The translations under genes were made by a program, and so were the position numbers. Below the pieces are notes generated by a model. The model did not search any database. It saw nothing but the letters and a program-made list of their open reading frames with translations, and had not been told where the DNA came from. This document shows, piece by piece, positions 43,981 to 56,145 of a stretch of 64,000 nt of DNA. The number at the start of each line of letters is the position of its first letter. Positions within the stretch are counted from its first letter, which is position 1. The DNA comes from Patiria miniata (Eukaryota; Echinodermata; Asteroidea; Valvatida; Asterinidae): NCBI RefSeq assembly GCF_015706575.1, contig NW_024037048.1:9875512-9939511 (forward strand), read 5' to 3'.

Positions 43981-45120
43981 TTAAAGGGGCATTACGGCCT
44001 AAAATCCCCGTAAATTTCATGTTTTGGATTGTTTACTTGTACTGTTTTAAAGGTCTGGTTGAAAGGAAACTAACCTAATGTCTTACCGTTCCCGAGAAAA
44101 GACAAAAAAAAAAACCGGTTGTTTACATCGGATGCGGCGGACATACGCATATGTATTTCCAGTTGTTTCTATCAGTGTACGGTACACATTGTGTGTGTGT
44201 CTCACGTAATATTCGCAGCACCAGTATACCACATCTTGTTCCATAGTTGTGGGGACAAACACTCGTCTGTACGAGGTATTTGTGGGGATCGAAAACGCTG
44301 TGGGGACAGCAGAAAGTCCCCATAACTCGGTCCTAATTTGCCTAACAATAAAAAACTTCCACATAACGCGGTGTCGGCCTGCCCACAAATGTTGTTTCTT
44401 ACAAGTCTGAAGAATACGTACCACTGGGTGGCTGGATTCACTACTAGCAAAATGTTGACCCTGAAAATCGTTCTCGCACGGTTCTCACAAGAAAAACACA
44501 AAAAATCTGCCAAGTTTCTTAAATCTTTCAGTGCCTGCGAAATTTTAAAAGTTTAACCCTAAAGTGCCCAACTTCGAACTTTTTTTTTTAATTGTTGAAA
44601 ATTCTGTGAGTTTTACTCACTAAATTTGTTGTTGTTGCTCTCTGGTATATCCTTGGTACATTAGAAAGTCGATAGTAGTCATATACATTGTGATACACCC
44701 TGAAACACTGTCCTGCACACCAGGGGAATTCTGCACTTTTTGCAGAAAATACGAGTCAGCGCTGCACCCTCTCGCAAGAACTCAAATGAAACAAATAAAT
44801 ACAGGTCGTACCTGAATGAAAATGATATTGTTAGAAAGAGCGAGAGCGCCCCCTTGTGATAACATGCTTACTCTACCTCGTACATGTACGAGGTTTGGCG
44901 ATTTTTATTACGAACATTACCTCGTACATGTACGAGGTTGGCACTTCGAACTAACAAATATACCTCGTACATGTACGACTTTGGCACTGAAAGAGTTAAA
45001 AGGATGGTTGTGTGGACACTTATACTCTACATTTAAATGCTCTTTCCATTTAATATCGTTTGGTTTCAAAGATGTTTAGTAGCCCAGTTGGGCGCATTAC
45101 CGGCCGTAATGTCCCTTTAA
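43981..45120 (+). mobile_element. TTAA MITE family A, copy 3, enlarged
   Basis: TTAAAGGGGCATTACGGCCT to CGTAATGTCCCTTTAA. The middle (44130-45000) contains foreign sequence, including three palindromic 20-mers. Confidence 0.7.
44875..44981. repeat. Three spaced copies of a perfect 20-base palindrome
   Basis: ACCTCGTACATGTACGAGGT at 44875-44894 and 44919-44938, and a third copy (last bases changed) at 44962-44981. Spacing 43-44 bases; TTGGC follows each. Confidence 0.85.
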
Positions 45121-45329
45121 GCCCTTCAGACCCTTCAGACAACTTCCAGGGTTGGAATTTTGGGGCTGGGTTTCTTTTACGGATACCCAGGTACCCGGTT
45201 TTACTTCAATTGGATACCCGGTCCCCATACTACCCGTAAATGCACACCACTAATAAAACAAACTTGTGCCTTAGTGATAAAAAGCAATTTAAAAAAATTG
45301 TTTTTTATAAAGACATTTATTTCAGATTA

Positions 45330-45829
45330 TTAAAGGGAATGTACATCATTGGCTTTTGCTGTAATTTTCAGAAATGAACTATTTGAGGGGTTAGTATAAT
45401 AGATCAAATATTGTTACACTGACATGTTTGAGGTTTTGTGTTCAAAAATGCTGGAAAAGCCAAGAAAAACAAAAATGTTCAAGTAGTCTGGTTCCTTGAC
45501 TCCACTAAAGATAAAATGGATCAAATTATAGATGCCAGAAAATTTGTAAGGTAAGGGAACCAGTCTAGCTGGCCTGCACCCGTTCATGAACATGTAACCA
45601 ATAGCAAACAAAATTTGGACTGAAAAAAAGTGTAAAGTTGGAGCAGTAGTTGAAAAATAGTTATGTTTTTCCCAACGGTGGTCGGCCTTGGAAATGTATA
45701 CAAAAATAGCATTTTCTTGAAAATGACTTCACACCAGGTGCCATAATTTAACAGGATGCTTTAGACTGTCATTTAAAAACTTGGTAGTTTTTTTTTTTGA
45801 TGTTTGCAAATGTTGTATGTTCCCTTTAA
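45330..45829 (+). mobile_element. TTAA MITE family D, full copy
   Basis: TTAAAGGGAATGTACATCAT to TTGTATGTTCCCTTTAA. Internal hairpin AGTCTGGTTCC..GGGAACCAGTCTA. Confidence 0.78.
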
Positions 45830-46405
45830 ATAAAGACTTCAAAATTTGCATGGTTAATAATCGCTGTTTGAAAGAGTTTTACAAATACTGAACAAAGTTC
45901 TCCACTTGGGAGCGACAACTAATACTGTGCGACTTCCTCCACTGAAGCAACAGACAATGCGCTTCCTGGAGGGGTGTGAGTCAGGAGAGGTCATTCCAGG
46001 TCAAAGTTCATAGGTTATAGCAGGCAGCTTGTTTTACTATTGTGCTCGAGGCATAGTCAGATCTGTCACATCGGTAAAACACATCCAGGAAAAGGATGTG
46101 AATTCTTCGACAGTGCTTGCGCCTCTTACATGAATATGTGAGAACATTTTTGTCCACTTGTGTGTGTGGATAAGTGTTCTAGCTGTGAGCTACAAAGAAG
46201 AAAATCTTTTTTGCTGATCTCCAAAAATGTAATGCATCAATAAAACATTGTTTGAAATTCTGAATATTGGCTGGATGTTATGTAGTGAAAGTGGCACTGT
46301 TTTGTGACAAGTAAGAGGAATTAAAGCAACATATTTTTGTTTGCAGTTATGTGAACAGAGCGTGGAAAGACAGAATCATGTGGAAAGATACATAAAGAAG
46401 AATCT

Positions 46406-46926
46406 TTAAAGGGAATATACAATATTTGCTTTCGCTGTAACTTTCAGAAATGGATGGATTTGGAGGGTTAGTATTTTATAGCAGTTATTGGTATACGGAC
46501 TTGTTTGAAGTTTTGTGTTCGTAGATGCTGGAAAAATTAAGAAAAACAATCATGTTCTTGTAGTCTGGTTCCTTGACCCCATTTAAGACGAAACATAGTC
46601 GTCGGTGAATTGTAAGGTCAGGGAATCAGTCTAGCTTGCTTGTACCCATTCATAGGAGTGTTATCGATTGCAAACAAAATGCGGACTAAATATGGTAAAT
46701 TGGGGGCAGTATTTGAAAAAAGCCAGTTTTTTTCCAACGCTGGTTAGCCGACCAGTGTTGGAAATTGATACAAAAATTCCACTTTTCTTGAAAATGACAG
46801 CACACCAGGTGCCACAATTTCACAGGATGCTTCAAACTGTCATTCACTAACAGTCAAGTAAGGTATTTCATAATAATTTGGTAGTTTTTTTTTTTGATGT
46901 TTGCAAATGTTGTATATTCCCTTTAA
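46406..46926 (+). mobile_element. TTAA MITE family D, full copy
   Basis: TTAAAGGGAATATACAATAT to TTGTATATTCCCTTTAA, with the same internal blocks as 45330. Confidence 0.78.
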
Positions 46927-46929
46927 ACA

Positions 46930-49900
46930 GCATTTTTTTTTAATTTCCAAATCCCTGACCACTTTCTTTCTAACAACTTCTTGACAATTTCTTGCCGGGT
47001 TAGACAAAGACTGAATCTCAGTTCAGTCGTCTTTCTCAATTTGGCATGTCTTTCTTTTAATGGTATAAATCTCTTTCATTCCGTGTCAAGAGACAAACGT
47101 TTAGCATATCGTGAGGTATAACTTAGGCCGAGTCATACCTTATGTCTTCTCTGAAATACACAAGAACAGTCTTAAATCAGGGCCTGACTTTTTTGTTTTT
47201 GTTTGTTTTTTGTTCAATAATGAGAATGTGTTTTGTTAGTGTGACATTCATTTGGTTTAGGATTTGAAATTTAAGTTTTAGAAAAATCAAAGACTCTTTT
47301 GTTTAGCAGTATCTCCATTGTGGTCATGTTCCTAGAGGCCACGGTGAAGCCAAAAATGAGATTCTACACCAGTTTAACGGCACCAGACTAATTTCAACGA
47401 ATTTTACAGATGTAAGAACCAAATTGTATGATATATTAAGAGATTGTTGTTTTAGTCTAAACACTGAATCAGATGCACATACAATGAATTGATTATGACA
47501 GTTTTGCTTGCAACAACTGAAAAAAAGAGAAAAGGAAAACGTGGCAAAATAAATTGCATTTAATTGTTTATAGCACAATCAAAACGACTAAGATTGGGAT
47601 GCGAACTTACAATAATAATTTTTGTGTACAGAATCACACAAATTAATTGTATGTATAATATTCTATTTACACAAGTAGTAGATGACAGAAAAAAAATATC
47701 ACCTATATTTTTTTGTATCAGATGGGATATGATTTGTTTTTATTTATCTCGAGAAATTAAAATCTATTAATCAGAATTTGAACTTACTATAGCCTTTCAT
47801 GTATATTTGGTATCTTGCACATGTCACATAAAAGCTTAGCTTTACTTTCGCTTTTGCGAAATAACTAGCGCGTTTAAGTTTTTGACGTCATTGTTGACAC
47901 TTTTTGACTCTAGCATTTTTGGTAGCTTACATTCCATTTAGAAAATGTAAATTTGCAGCATTTTTGCGCTTTCGTATCTGATATTGACCAAATAACATGA
48001 AAATCAAATATACTTCCAATCATCCGTGCGAATTCAGCCTTTTTGAAATTGCAAATTTATAAATAGTTACGTGAAAAACAATCACACTCCATTGAGATTT
48101 TTATTGATTAAACTTTTTCATAAATTTGGCAAAATTGTCTTTATATTTTTGTAATCTTCCAAGTGATAAATCAAGATTAATGATCAATTGAAATTGTATG
48201 TGTTATTAATTTTTCACACAAAGGCAACATCAACATTTACAGAAAAGCGTGACAAGTCTAGAACGGAAGTGTTTTGTGCGAAATATTTATTGTGATGTTG
48301 TATGTACGATCTTCAATATATTGATATTGCGTAAAATGGGGCTTCAGCTTTTGTTCATGGCTTACACATGCGTAAAATTTGGCTGTTTGCAAACTTGATA
48401 AATGTTGTACTTTATTTCAAATCTTCGTTTTCTTGGTAGAAAGAACATAAGGCGAGTAGCTGTTGTAATAATAAATTTCTCGATTTTAGTTTGAATTGCT
48501 CAAATTATTATTATTATTATGGGGACAGGTTTTTTGTTACTGATGAGCTGGTCTCATTTCGGGCGTTCTGCAGAACCAAAAACAAAACATAGTTTTGCCT
48601 AAAATTATTTATCGTTTTGGTGACGGGTCGTCGAATTTATGCAAAGAAATATCCAAAGAATGAGTTCTACATTAAAACTGGGGATGCAGTTATTTTGTGT
48701 GAGCCTAGGTATTATAAATACAGTTTAAGTCATTGCATACAAACTACATGTAAAGTAAATTTTCTTAATACATAAATATTTTTTCATACTTTGCTCTTGC
48801 GCTGCTTAGATAACTGTAGATTTCTTTTTGTTAGTTTTATTTTCTCGCCAACTAATAAACGCACTTTGTTATTTTTTTTAAGTCACAATTTTAGCCATAA
48901 TGCTTTTGTCCTACTCTCGTTGTAACATATGTTCGGAAACAATAAAAGCCATTGTTTAATAGAGAAATTTAACATTTGATATTTTGATTTTTGTTTGATA
49001 TTTATGTTGATTTTTTGGGGTGTGTCAGCATTTAAGGCAATGTACTGTATTACAGTGTTTATGGAATATCCCCTTGCACAGCAAGGGTCTATAATTATGC
49101 GAGCATGCAGATTTGGTGATTAATTATGCAAAACAAGACTGCGTTGACCTCGAGATTCTGACCATTCAGCGGGCGCCTTCTATCGGGTCTTAGGTAACCC
49201 GTTGTGATATTACGAAAACATGGCAGCCAAATTGACCAATGAACAGCTTAGTCCACATTACTGATCGAGATGACGTCACGATTTCTAAAGTCGTCTCCGA
49301 TTGGCTTGTGCGCGGGATCGCATGCAATTTGCATTGCTCACATAATACGTTGGTTACGGCGCGGACAACGGGTGATACTCGGACTAAGGAAAAGTAGTTT
49401 ATTTTGTTGCCCCGATACAGACTATTTTGGGGTCGTCGACTTTAAGCAATTGAAAAGTAACAAAATGAAATGGTTTTCTTATAATTACGTGATGTACATA
49501 ATAAAACAAACCGTTTAGTAAACCTAGGCCGTGTCTCGAAGATATGACTGTTTTGCGTCTTGAAACGAGACTATTCCATTGTGTCGACTGAGTGTGTCCC
49601 GAGGTTAGAGCTGACTCATTGATCGTAATGGAAGGCGTATCTGAGTCACGCGTTAGTCTCCTCCACCCGTCGTTTTTGGTTAGAATGGCTCTCCGAGGAG
49701 TTTCCTTGAATTTCAACCTGAAAGTGATGACCTAAATGGATGTTCATCGACCAAGGTCGGATGGGGGGGGGGGGGACGGGGGAACCCCCCCAAAAGAAAG
49801 AAATAGAGCCCATTTTTTTTAAGTGACGTCGCAAAAAAAAGGTATCCACTGCGTACACCACTATCTTTTGCTCGGAAAAAAATTGGTTAAAGCGGTCAGA

Positions 49901-51000
49901 AATTGCCCCAGAACCCACCACAGAGCATCTAAAATCAAACATTTTTCGAGGCCCTTACGCGGGCTCCGAACCCCACGCCGTAAATTACTTGGACCCACTT
50001 TTTGGGGTGAAAATTTATTGTTTGCCCCTCCCCTCCCCCCCCCCTCCCCCCCCCCCCCCCACCACCACCACCACCACCAAACAAATATTGTGTCCGCCTT
50101 TGTCGTAGGCAGACATTTACAGACAAAGGCAAAGAAGTCTGACAAATTTTGCACATATTTTGGTCGCCATATAAGTTTTTCTTGTTGTCGGTTTACCTTA
50201 CAAAGGGGACGAACCCCGCCCCTTTTTTTGTCACACTTCGGCTACGCCCCTCTACATAGATTAGCCACGAAATGTTATGAATGAAAAAAAACCAGGCAGT
50301 TTCTTACATGTGCGTTTTAATTTGATCTTTGACAGAAAAGAGTCATCTGTATTTTTAGGCAAAAGTAGCGTGTATGACAGAATGACTTTGAAAGCTAAAC
50401 AATCACACCCGTCAGGCCTAGCCTGGCTGTCAGACATCCGCAAGAGGTGGCGGCATACGAAGCCATTGTGTGACCGTGCTCCAACGTTGTGTCTCGTATG
50501 GCAGCTAGGCCTCCAAACCGGCGACGCGCACACGCCCCTGTTGAAAGGCGATATCACCGCTCCCTAAATCTTATTTTTGGAAGCCAATTTTCATCGTTTT
50601 AAAGATATAAAGCAAATGTTTAGGGACGGTCGTTTACTTTTGGAACAATTATTGGACCCAACCAACAATCGAGTTTTATAAGAAGTAGACCTAATATTTC
50701 CCGTAAACAAACTAATTCCAATTGAAATTTATCCCAAACAGTTCTTTATAATTATGGTATCCTGTTTAAAAAAATGGAATATAAATATGAAGTAGTTTAC
50801 AAATCAAATGAATCAGAATAAAAATGCAGTTTTCGACATTTATACTAAAGTTTAGGTCAACTAATCATTCTCGAAATACCCGTTGACCCCCCCCCCCTAA
50901 AAGTCATGAAATTGAGATACATCCTGTCTTCATATACTTTGCAGCATTAAACCTTTTTAAATACATTGGTAACATTTAACAACAATCAGAGCAACACTGT
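46930..51000. other. Intergenic stretch, no gene recognised
   Basis: 47000-49000 is AT-rich and nearly free of the window's repeat families, which would fit a long myosin 3' UTR ending near the AATAAA at 48943 (inference). 49170-49700 is more CpG-rich. 49763-49775 is a run of 13 G and 50036-50060 a C-rich run followed by CCA repeats. Confidence 0.4.
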
Positions 51001-51017
51001 TTTCAAAAATAATTTTT

Positions 51018-51222
51018 CATTCGCAGAACACTTGTATAAAATAAGATTTGTAAAAAGCCAAAAATATACAAGGCTTTGAGATTGAATATAAAATCACATT
51101 TACAAAATATTGATAATTGTTCATTCGCAGAACACTATAAAATAAAATTTGTAAAAAGCCAAAAATATACAAGGCTTTGAGATTGAGTATAAAATCACAT
51201 TTACAAAATATTGATAATTTTG
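51018..51222. repeat. Tandem duplication in the 3' flank of the first Ig gene
   Basis: Two copies of about 102 bases (CATTCGCAGAACACT, AAAAAGCCAAAAATATACAA, AATCACATTTACAAAATATT), starting about 70 bases past the stop codon and so probably in the 3' UTR. Confidence 0.8.
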
Positions 51223-51291
51223 AGTAAAGAAGGTTAATGAAATTCATATTATTATTTGTTTTAGTTTGTATTGTCACTGGTATCCATGCAC

Positions 51292-53166
51292 TCAACTGGT
51301 GCCCCAGTCATAACCACCGCTGCTACCAGAGTTACGTCCTTGAAGCATTGCGTAATCCACACCAACAAACGAGGGATGTGATTGGTTGACTGTTTCTGTT
51401 TTGGCGGGAAGGTCAAGATCGGCGTACACTAAATCACCAGTAGGCCAATCAGAGGGCGTTGGGGTTGGCAGTGGCGACTTCTGGGGTAGAGGTGGCAACG
51501 GCGATCGGGGAAGAGGTGGCAAATTTGGCGGCAGGGGCGCCTGCGCCTTGATGCACCTTAAGGTGTCCGATCGCCTTGTTTTCGGAGTTGTAGGCGCACG
51601 CGCCTGGAGCCTGACGGGCAAAGTGTAGGTCTGGCCCGGTGATGAACAGCCGAGAATTTCCACCTTCTCGTAGCTGTGGTGATTCTTCCGGAGTTGCTTC
51701 TTCTGCATGGCGAGGTCGCAGGCGGCAAGCACTGCGGCTGCGGCGCCTGGAGGTGCAGGCGCCGGGCCTTTGCGCAATTTATTGGGTTTGGCGTAAATGG
51801 GACACTCGTCGACCTTTTTGATGGTGCCTGTGGACAAATCAAGCTTGTCTGGAAAGCATTTCTTTTCGTTAGCGTTGGCCATGCTGAAGTGGCCGCTGGC
51901 CTTGATTTTAAGGAGTAAAATGGCGATGGCCACTAGGGCCAGTATGATCCCAACAGTCGCCATAGTGGCCCCGGCCACTACACCCGCAGTGGCAGTATTT
52001 CCCTGTGGCTTGAGACCGGTCGGCCCGGTCTTCTTATCATTCTCAGTTGGGACTCGATCATTAATTGGGAAGAGTGCGCCTGGGTTAGCCTCGTTGGCCG
52101 CAGACGTGACTGGCTGTAAAGCGATCGAGAGCTTAGCCCGGGCGCGGCCTGTCAAACCAGAGGCGATGGACACCTCGCAGGCGATCACCGCTCCGTCTTC
52201 CCAACTTCGAACGTCGGTGATCCTCAGTGTCCTGTTGTTATCTAGCACCTCGTATCTCTGGCCACGATTCTCCGCCCTCGTGACATCGATAGAATTGACA
52301 AGCCACCTGTAACGTATGACCTTCGAGATACCGGCGCCTGTGCATGTGTAACTCGCTGAATCTCCTGGATATACAACGTGTAGGTCGGGGTTAATGGATC
52401 CCGTCGGGGGTGTATTGAGTACCATCACCTCGCACCTACGGACGGGCAAGGAAGCGGCTTTGGATTGAGCAAAACAGGTGAATACGACCCCGTTGTCCTC
52501 GGCCGTGACCAAGCTCTTCAAGGCGTTGCTGTGCGTGGTCACCTCAGATATCGGCTCCCCTTTCCGATGCCAGATCAGAGCAGCCGGAGGAGTTCCCCCG
52601 TGTGAATTGCAGGTCAGCTCCGCTATTCTCCCTGGTTGTTGCTGCGTTGGATTGGGTTGGACATGGCACAGCGGGTACCCGGTGTCTGGGGGGACCACTA
52701 CGGTTAGGATAGCGGACCGGTACTCAGAGCCACACATGCAACGGTATTCTCCTCGGTCGGTGAGTTGGACGCCTATAATCCTCAGGTGATACTCCCCGTT
52801 CGCCTCGTGGTCCCCCACCACGGAGTATTTCTCCTGTGCAGGCGTTGTGATCCTACCATTTTTGCTCAGAACCTGGTCGGACTCCAGGTGCATCCATTTC
52901 ACCGTGTCTCTCTCCCCGCCACCTGCCTGGATGCTGCAGCGCAAGACGGCTGTGTTACCGGCCGCGAGGACAAGATCCTCGGGACTGTCTCGGAACACAA
53001 CCGCAGCACTCGACAAACTGAACAGGAGAGTTCGTAAAGCTAAGACAACCAGCCCACGCTTTCTACAACTCATGACCGCAGGATTAAACATCCTAAAGAC
53101 TGCCTTGAAATGTCCTGGGAAAGTTGAAGTGACATAGGGAACAGGTCCTTGATGACGTGAGCTCAT
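51292..53166 (-). CDS. Three-Ig transmembrane receptor with ITIM-like tail
   Basis: One open frame of 624 codons, no intron. Three Ig domains are marked by Cys pairs and core Trp: C77/W91/C143, C186/W199/C231, C275/W288/C330, with DRGEYRC in the first. A membrane span lies at about 393-419, followed by a tail of about 205 residues. The tail has two sequences fitting the ITIM pattern, LVYADL (Y581) and VDYAML (Y605), other tyrosines (PIYAKP, SYEKV, QTYTLP) and a PLPPLP-type SH3-ligand stretch before the ITIMs. The signal peptide best fits a start at Met32 (MSCRKRGLVVLALR, ATG at 53073), so 51292-53073 is the likelier CDS; the longer start at 53166 is open but gives no signal at its N-terminus. 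Plan and C2-like second domain resemble the nephrin/Kirre/nectin group (family knowledge); ligand unknown. Likely a cell-surface adhesion or inhibitory receptor (inference). Paralogue of the gene at 58237. Confidence 0.88.
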   Translation of the reverse strand: MSSRHQGPVPYVTSTFPGHFKAVFRMFNPAVMSCRKRGLVVLALRTLLFSLSSAAVVFRDSPEDLVLAAGNTAVLRCSIQAGGGERDTVKWMHLESDQVLSKNGRITTPAQEKYSVVGDHEANGEYHLRIIGVQLTDRGEYRCMCGSEYRSAILTVVVPPDTGYPLCHVQPNPTQQQPGRIAELTCNSHGGTPPAALIWHRKGEPISEVTTHSNALKSLVTAEDNGVVFTCFAQSKAASLPVRRCEVMVLNTPPTGSINPDLHVVYPGDSASYTCTGAGISKVIRYRWLVNSIDVTRAENRGQRYEVLDNNRTLRITDVRSWEDGAVIACEVSIASGLTGRARAKLSIALQPVTSAANEANPGALFPINDRVPTENDKKTGPTGLKPQGNTATAGVVAGATMATVGIILALVAIAILLLKIKASGHFSMANANEKKCFPDKLDLSTGTIKKVDECPIYAKPNKLRKGPAPAPPGAAAAVLAACDLAMQKKQLRKNHHSYEKVEILGCSSPGQTYTLPVRLQARAPTTPKTRRSDTLRCIKAQAPLPPNLPPLPRSPLPPLPQKSPLPTPTPSDWPTGDLVYADLDLPAKTETVNQSHPSFVGVDYAMLQGRNSGSSGGYDWGTS

Positions 53167-53290
53167 TTAAAGACCGTCTATGAATCGGCCGAAGCACCGA
53201 GCCCACGCTCTCAAACAGGCACGACAGTGGGACTAAACATCCTAAACTTGCGGTGAAACATTCTGGCAAAGTCAAGGTGACATCGGGAAC
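53050..53290. repeat. Diverged tandem duplication over the 5' end of the first Ig gene
   Basis: GCCCACGCT..TAAACATCCTAAA..GTGACAT.GGGAAC occurs at about 53052-53145 and again at 53201-53292. The first copy includes the preferred start codon (53073); the second lacks it. Confidence 0.65.
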
Positions 53291-54111
53291 ATCTCTCCGA
53301 CTACACTAGCACATTTGACGCACCGTTTCGTCATTGTGGTCGAGGTCTCTACAAGTGGAGCATCACCGACTTACTGTGTTAAAGAGAGAGCGAGTCATCA
53401 GAACTACTGAGTACACCCTGAACTTGTGACGCGGTATAAAAGCGCAGTACTGTGCGCTGGAACGTACGTTATAACTCGTCACTTCCTTGCTAGAGATCGA
53501 GGCAGGGGAATGCTGATCATAATCGGCAGCATAGACTCAAGTTTTGTCTCATACAGCTGAAACTGCTTAGCACGATGACAAATGTTTCAATCCTTCCACC
53601 GAGGTCCAGTTTGCCTTAGGAATTTCCGGGGGGGGGGGTTCATGACCATTTCTCTGCATTTGTCAGTCCGCTTAAAATAAAAGTGGACATATTCGTTTCT
53701 CTCGGGAAACGTCGCCAGTAAATCTGGGTTACGTTTGCAACTCTCGAACATATGTTTGTAATCAAAATCACAAAAATCCTAATTTCTAAAATGCCACTCA
53801 CTAAGTGGGCAGGAAATGTTTCGTTAGGTTTGCATACTTTTTCACGTTTTTAGATCTTTGTCTTTGGGCATGATTGAACATTTCGATTATCATCATAAGT
53901 TAGCAAAAAAAAGATTAAAGCTCTTTCTGAATATTAAAAAAAAAATTATATGTATTTCGTAGCATCTTTTTTTATTCATGATGTAAGTTTGCCGATTTTG
54001 GACGTAGCGCGTCATATTTCGTTCACGACACAGTATAGTGTTAAACCAGAGCACTCATTAAATAGGCGGATCAATGGAGGCCTGTAAGGGGAGATATACC
54101 CTAATAAGGTT

Positions 54112-54643
54112 CACCGACACCACGAAGTAACACCCAAGCCAACTCCAGTGTTACTTCGTAAAAACCGCTGCATGACACATTTTGGTTTCACGAAGTAACA
54201 CACAAGTGTGCGCGCACATCGGACACTGGCGTGAACGATTTTCGTTTTCTCAAAGTTACAACACTGTTACAGAAATACTATTTGGATAAAAAACGTTTTA
54301 AAACGTTTGTCAAGAATGTAATTCTTGATTAAGCGCACAGTGTACATGAGAGTTACTTCGTGATAAACGAAAATCACTCGGTTCTGTAAAATACGCGCGC
54401 ATAGCGCGCACTCACGCAAACGTGTGTTCACCGTCGATCGTGGACGTCCTATTGTCCCTCTTTTGTTTGTACTTTGACTTTTTAGGAAGACTCCCATAGG
54501 TTTTGTACACGACCCCAATCGCGGACGTATGCTGGGAATCGTGGACGATAGTGTTCTCTTTTGTTCTCTGGTATTTTTCGTCCACGGTTTGAAAAGATGA
54601 ACACGTACACATCCACTCGGGTGTTACTTCGTGGTGTCGTTGA
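54112..54643. mobile_element. MITE with CACCGACACCACGAAGTAAC termini
   Basis: Left CACCGACACCACGAAGTAAC, right GTTACTTCGTGGTGTCGTTG. The word ACGAAGTAAC recurs at least five times inside, on both strands. Confidence 0.7.
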
Positions 54644-55324
54644 CGGTTTGCTGACAAAAGAAGAGAGGGACGCACAGTGCCCTGAAATAACTACAGCTCA
54701 CTTTGCTCCGTTTCTCAAGCTCACGAAATGTTAGAAATTGCAGCGTGGCCTGAGTCCACGATAAAAGCTTCTCAAATCTGTCTGTCAGAGCTCAGTTCTC
54801 TACTTATCCCCTTCGCTAATCCTCCACTAATCCCTTGACCTTGATCTCTTGAGGCCACGGCAATCCTATCTTCTGAAATTAAAAACCTCCTTCCGTTTTC
54901 TCCGAGTCCGCACCCTGGGTATTTTATAACTGAAGTGCCCCCTGGCATTTGGGGCTGCCATCCCGCTCCCATTAGCCTCGCATCCCCTTAGCCTTCTGTG
55001 TTCCGGACAGTGACTCATAGTTCCGGAATTAAAACACAGAACCCTCAAGTATTTCAGCAAGTTCTGTACGTGGTTTGGGTTCTAATTAGGGGTTGTATGT
55101 TGTCGCGTGGGGGCGCTCTTGGTCTTAGATAGGTCGCCGATATTTGTGACCGGATGAGGGCGCTGTGATGAACCCAATTTCTGGCTACAAAAACTGAGAA
55201 TCCCGTTCATTAAAGCAGTTTAAGACCTTTATTTAAATCAAGATAATGGAGACTGTGAAAACTTTTTTTAATTGTAGCATGTAAATTAAATCGATGATCC
55301 TGCATATGGATTGTGATATGTGAG

Positions 55325-55373
55325 GGCGCTACACAACTACCCTTTGGGGTCGTTGTGTAGCGCCTTCACTTGT
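55325..55373. other. Short hairpin GGCGCTACACAAC
   Basis: GGCGCTACACAAC is followed after about 17 bases by its reverse complement GTTGTGTAGCGCC, probably a small MITE core. Confidence 0.55.
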
Positions 55374-56145
55374 TCAAGAAAGAAGCCTATTGGGAACTTT
55401 TGAAAAAAGACGATACGAGGGTATTCTAATTGTACTATGGTGTGCACGAAGGTTATGCATAATGCATGTGGATGGTAATACAGTTCGTTTTAATTCTTAT
55501 GAATATGTATGTATTCATTCACAACTAATGTGGTTCATCATGCATAATGCATGAAGTACTCCAGGATCTAGTCCCAATGTTCCCTTATATGGCAACACCG
55601 ACGGACGATATGCCTGGTTATAAACGGTAGCTTAGTGGTTGAAAAAAAAATGCTGATGGCTTGAAAAATCGTTGCCAAATAGGTTACTAATGGCAGCCAT
55701 GTTGGTCGAGTTCCTTGAGTGCTCACGATATTTGAGCAGATGCAACAAAGGAACCAGTCTATTGGAAATGAGTATGTGCAGTATAATTGTTCACTTTTAT
55801 TAAACGTTTGAATTAAATATAAATAACGGCATCGCAGTTGTCGTATTTTACAAACAGAAATATATTCCATCTAAATTGGCATGGATTGATTTACGTGCAG
55901 GAAAAATAAATTAAATACGTTACAAACCGCAGTGAAAACTGCAGTTGTACTTCCTTGTTTTAACCCCGGTAGTATAGTCCGGATCATTTCCGCATTATCT
56001 CACTCACTGTTCGTGATTTTTTTGCCAACTCACTTGTTGTCCCTTCCTCTCGATATCACAAAAGGTCAGATTAAAAAGTGCACTAATACCAGCAAAACAA
56101 TGTCAACGTTAGGTAATGCACGTATCAGATATGTCCGTGTCCGCT

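Larger units (their letters stand above)
43717..45252. mobile_element. hAT-like element with TAGGGGTGTGCAT ends, carrying a nested MITE
   Basis: TAGGGGTGTGCATCGGAACC at left, ATGCACACCACTA at right. GGTACC/GGTTCC-rich subterminal parts resemble 19510-19590. No convincing 8-base TSD. The family A MITE at 43981 lies inside. Confidence 0.55.

Noticed and set aside
49823-50284. 153-codon open frame with Pro/His run, and its Gly-rich minus-strand counterpart
   Set aside because: Both are produced by the C-tract and CCA repeats; no conserved motif, start context or splice support.
41816-52000. Functional link between the myosin SH3 domain and the Pro-rich tail of the neighbouring Ig receptor
   Set aside because: Attractive because myosin Ie acts at nephrin-type junctions in vertebrates, but adjacency in a genome and a generic PLPPLP motif are not evidence of binding.
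51797-52312. 171-codon plus-strand open frame
   Set aside because: Antisense shadow of the first Ig gene; no domain.
53433-53441. GGTATAAAA upstream of the first Ig gene as its TATA box
   Set aside because: It is oriented for plus-strand transcription, while the gene is on the minus strand; not supported as its promoter.
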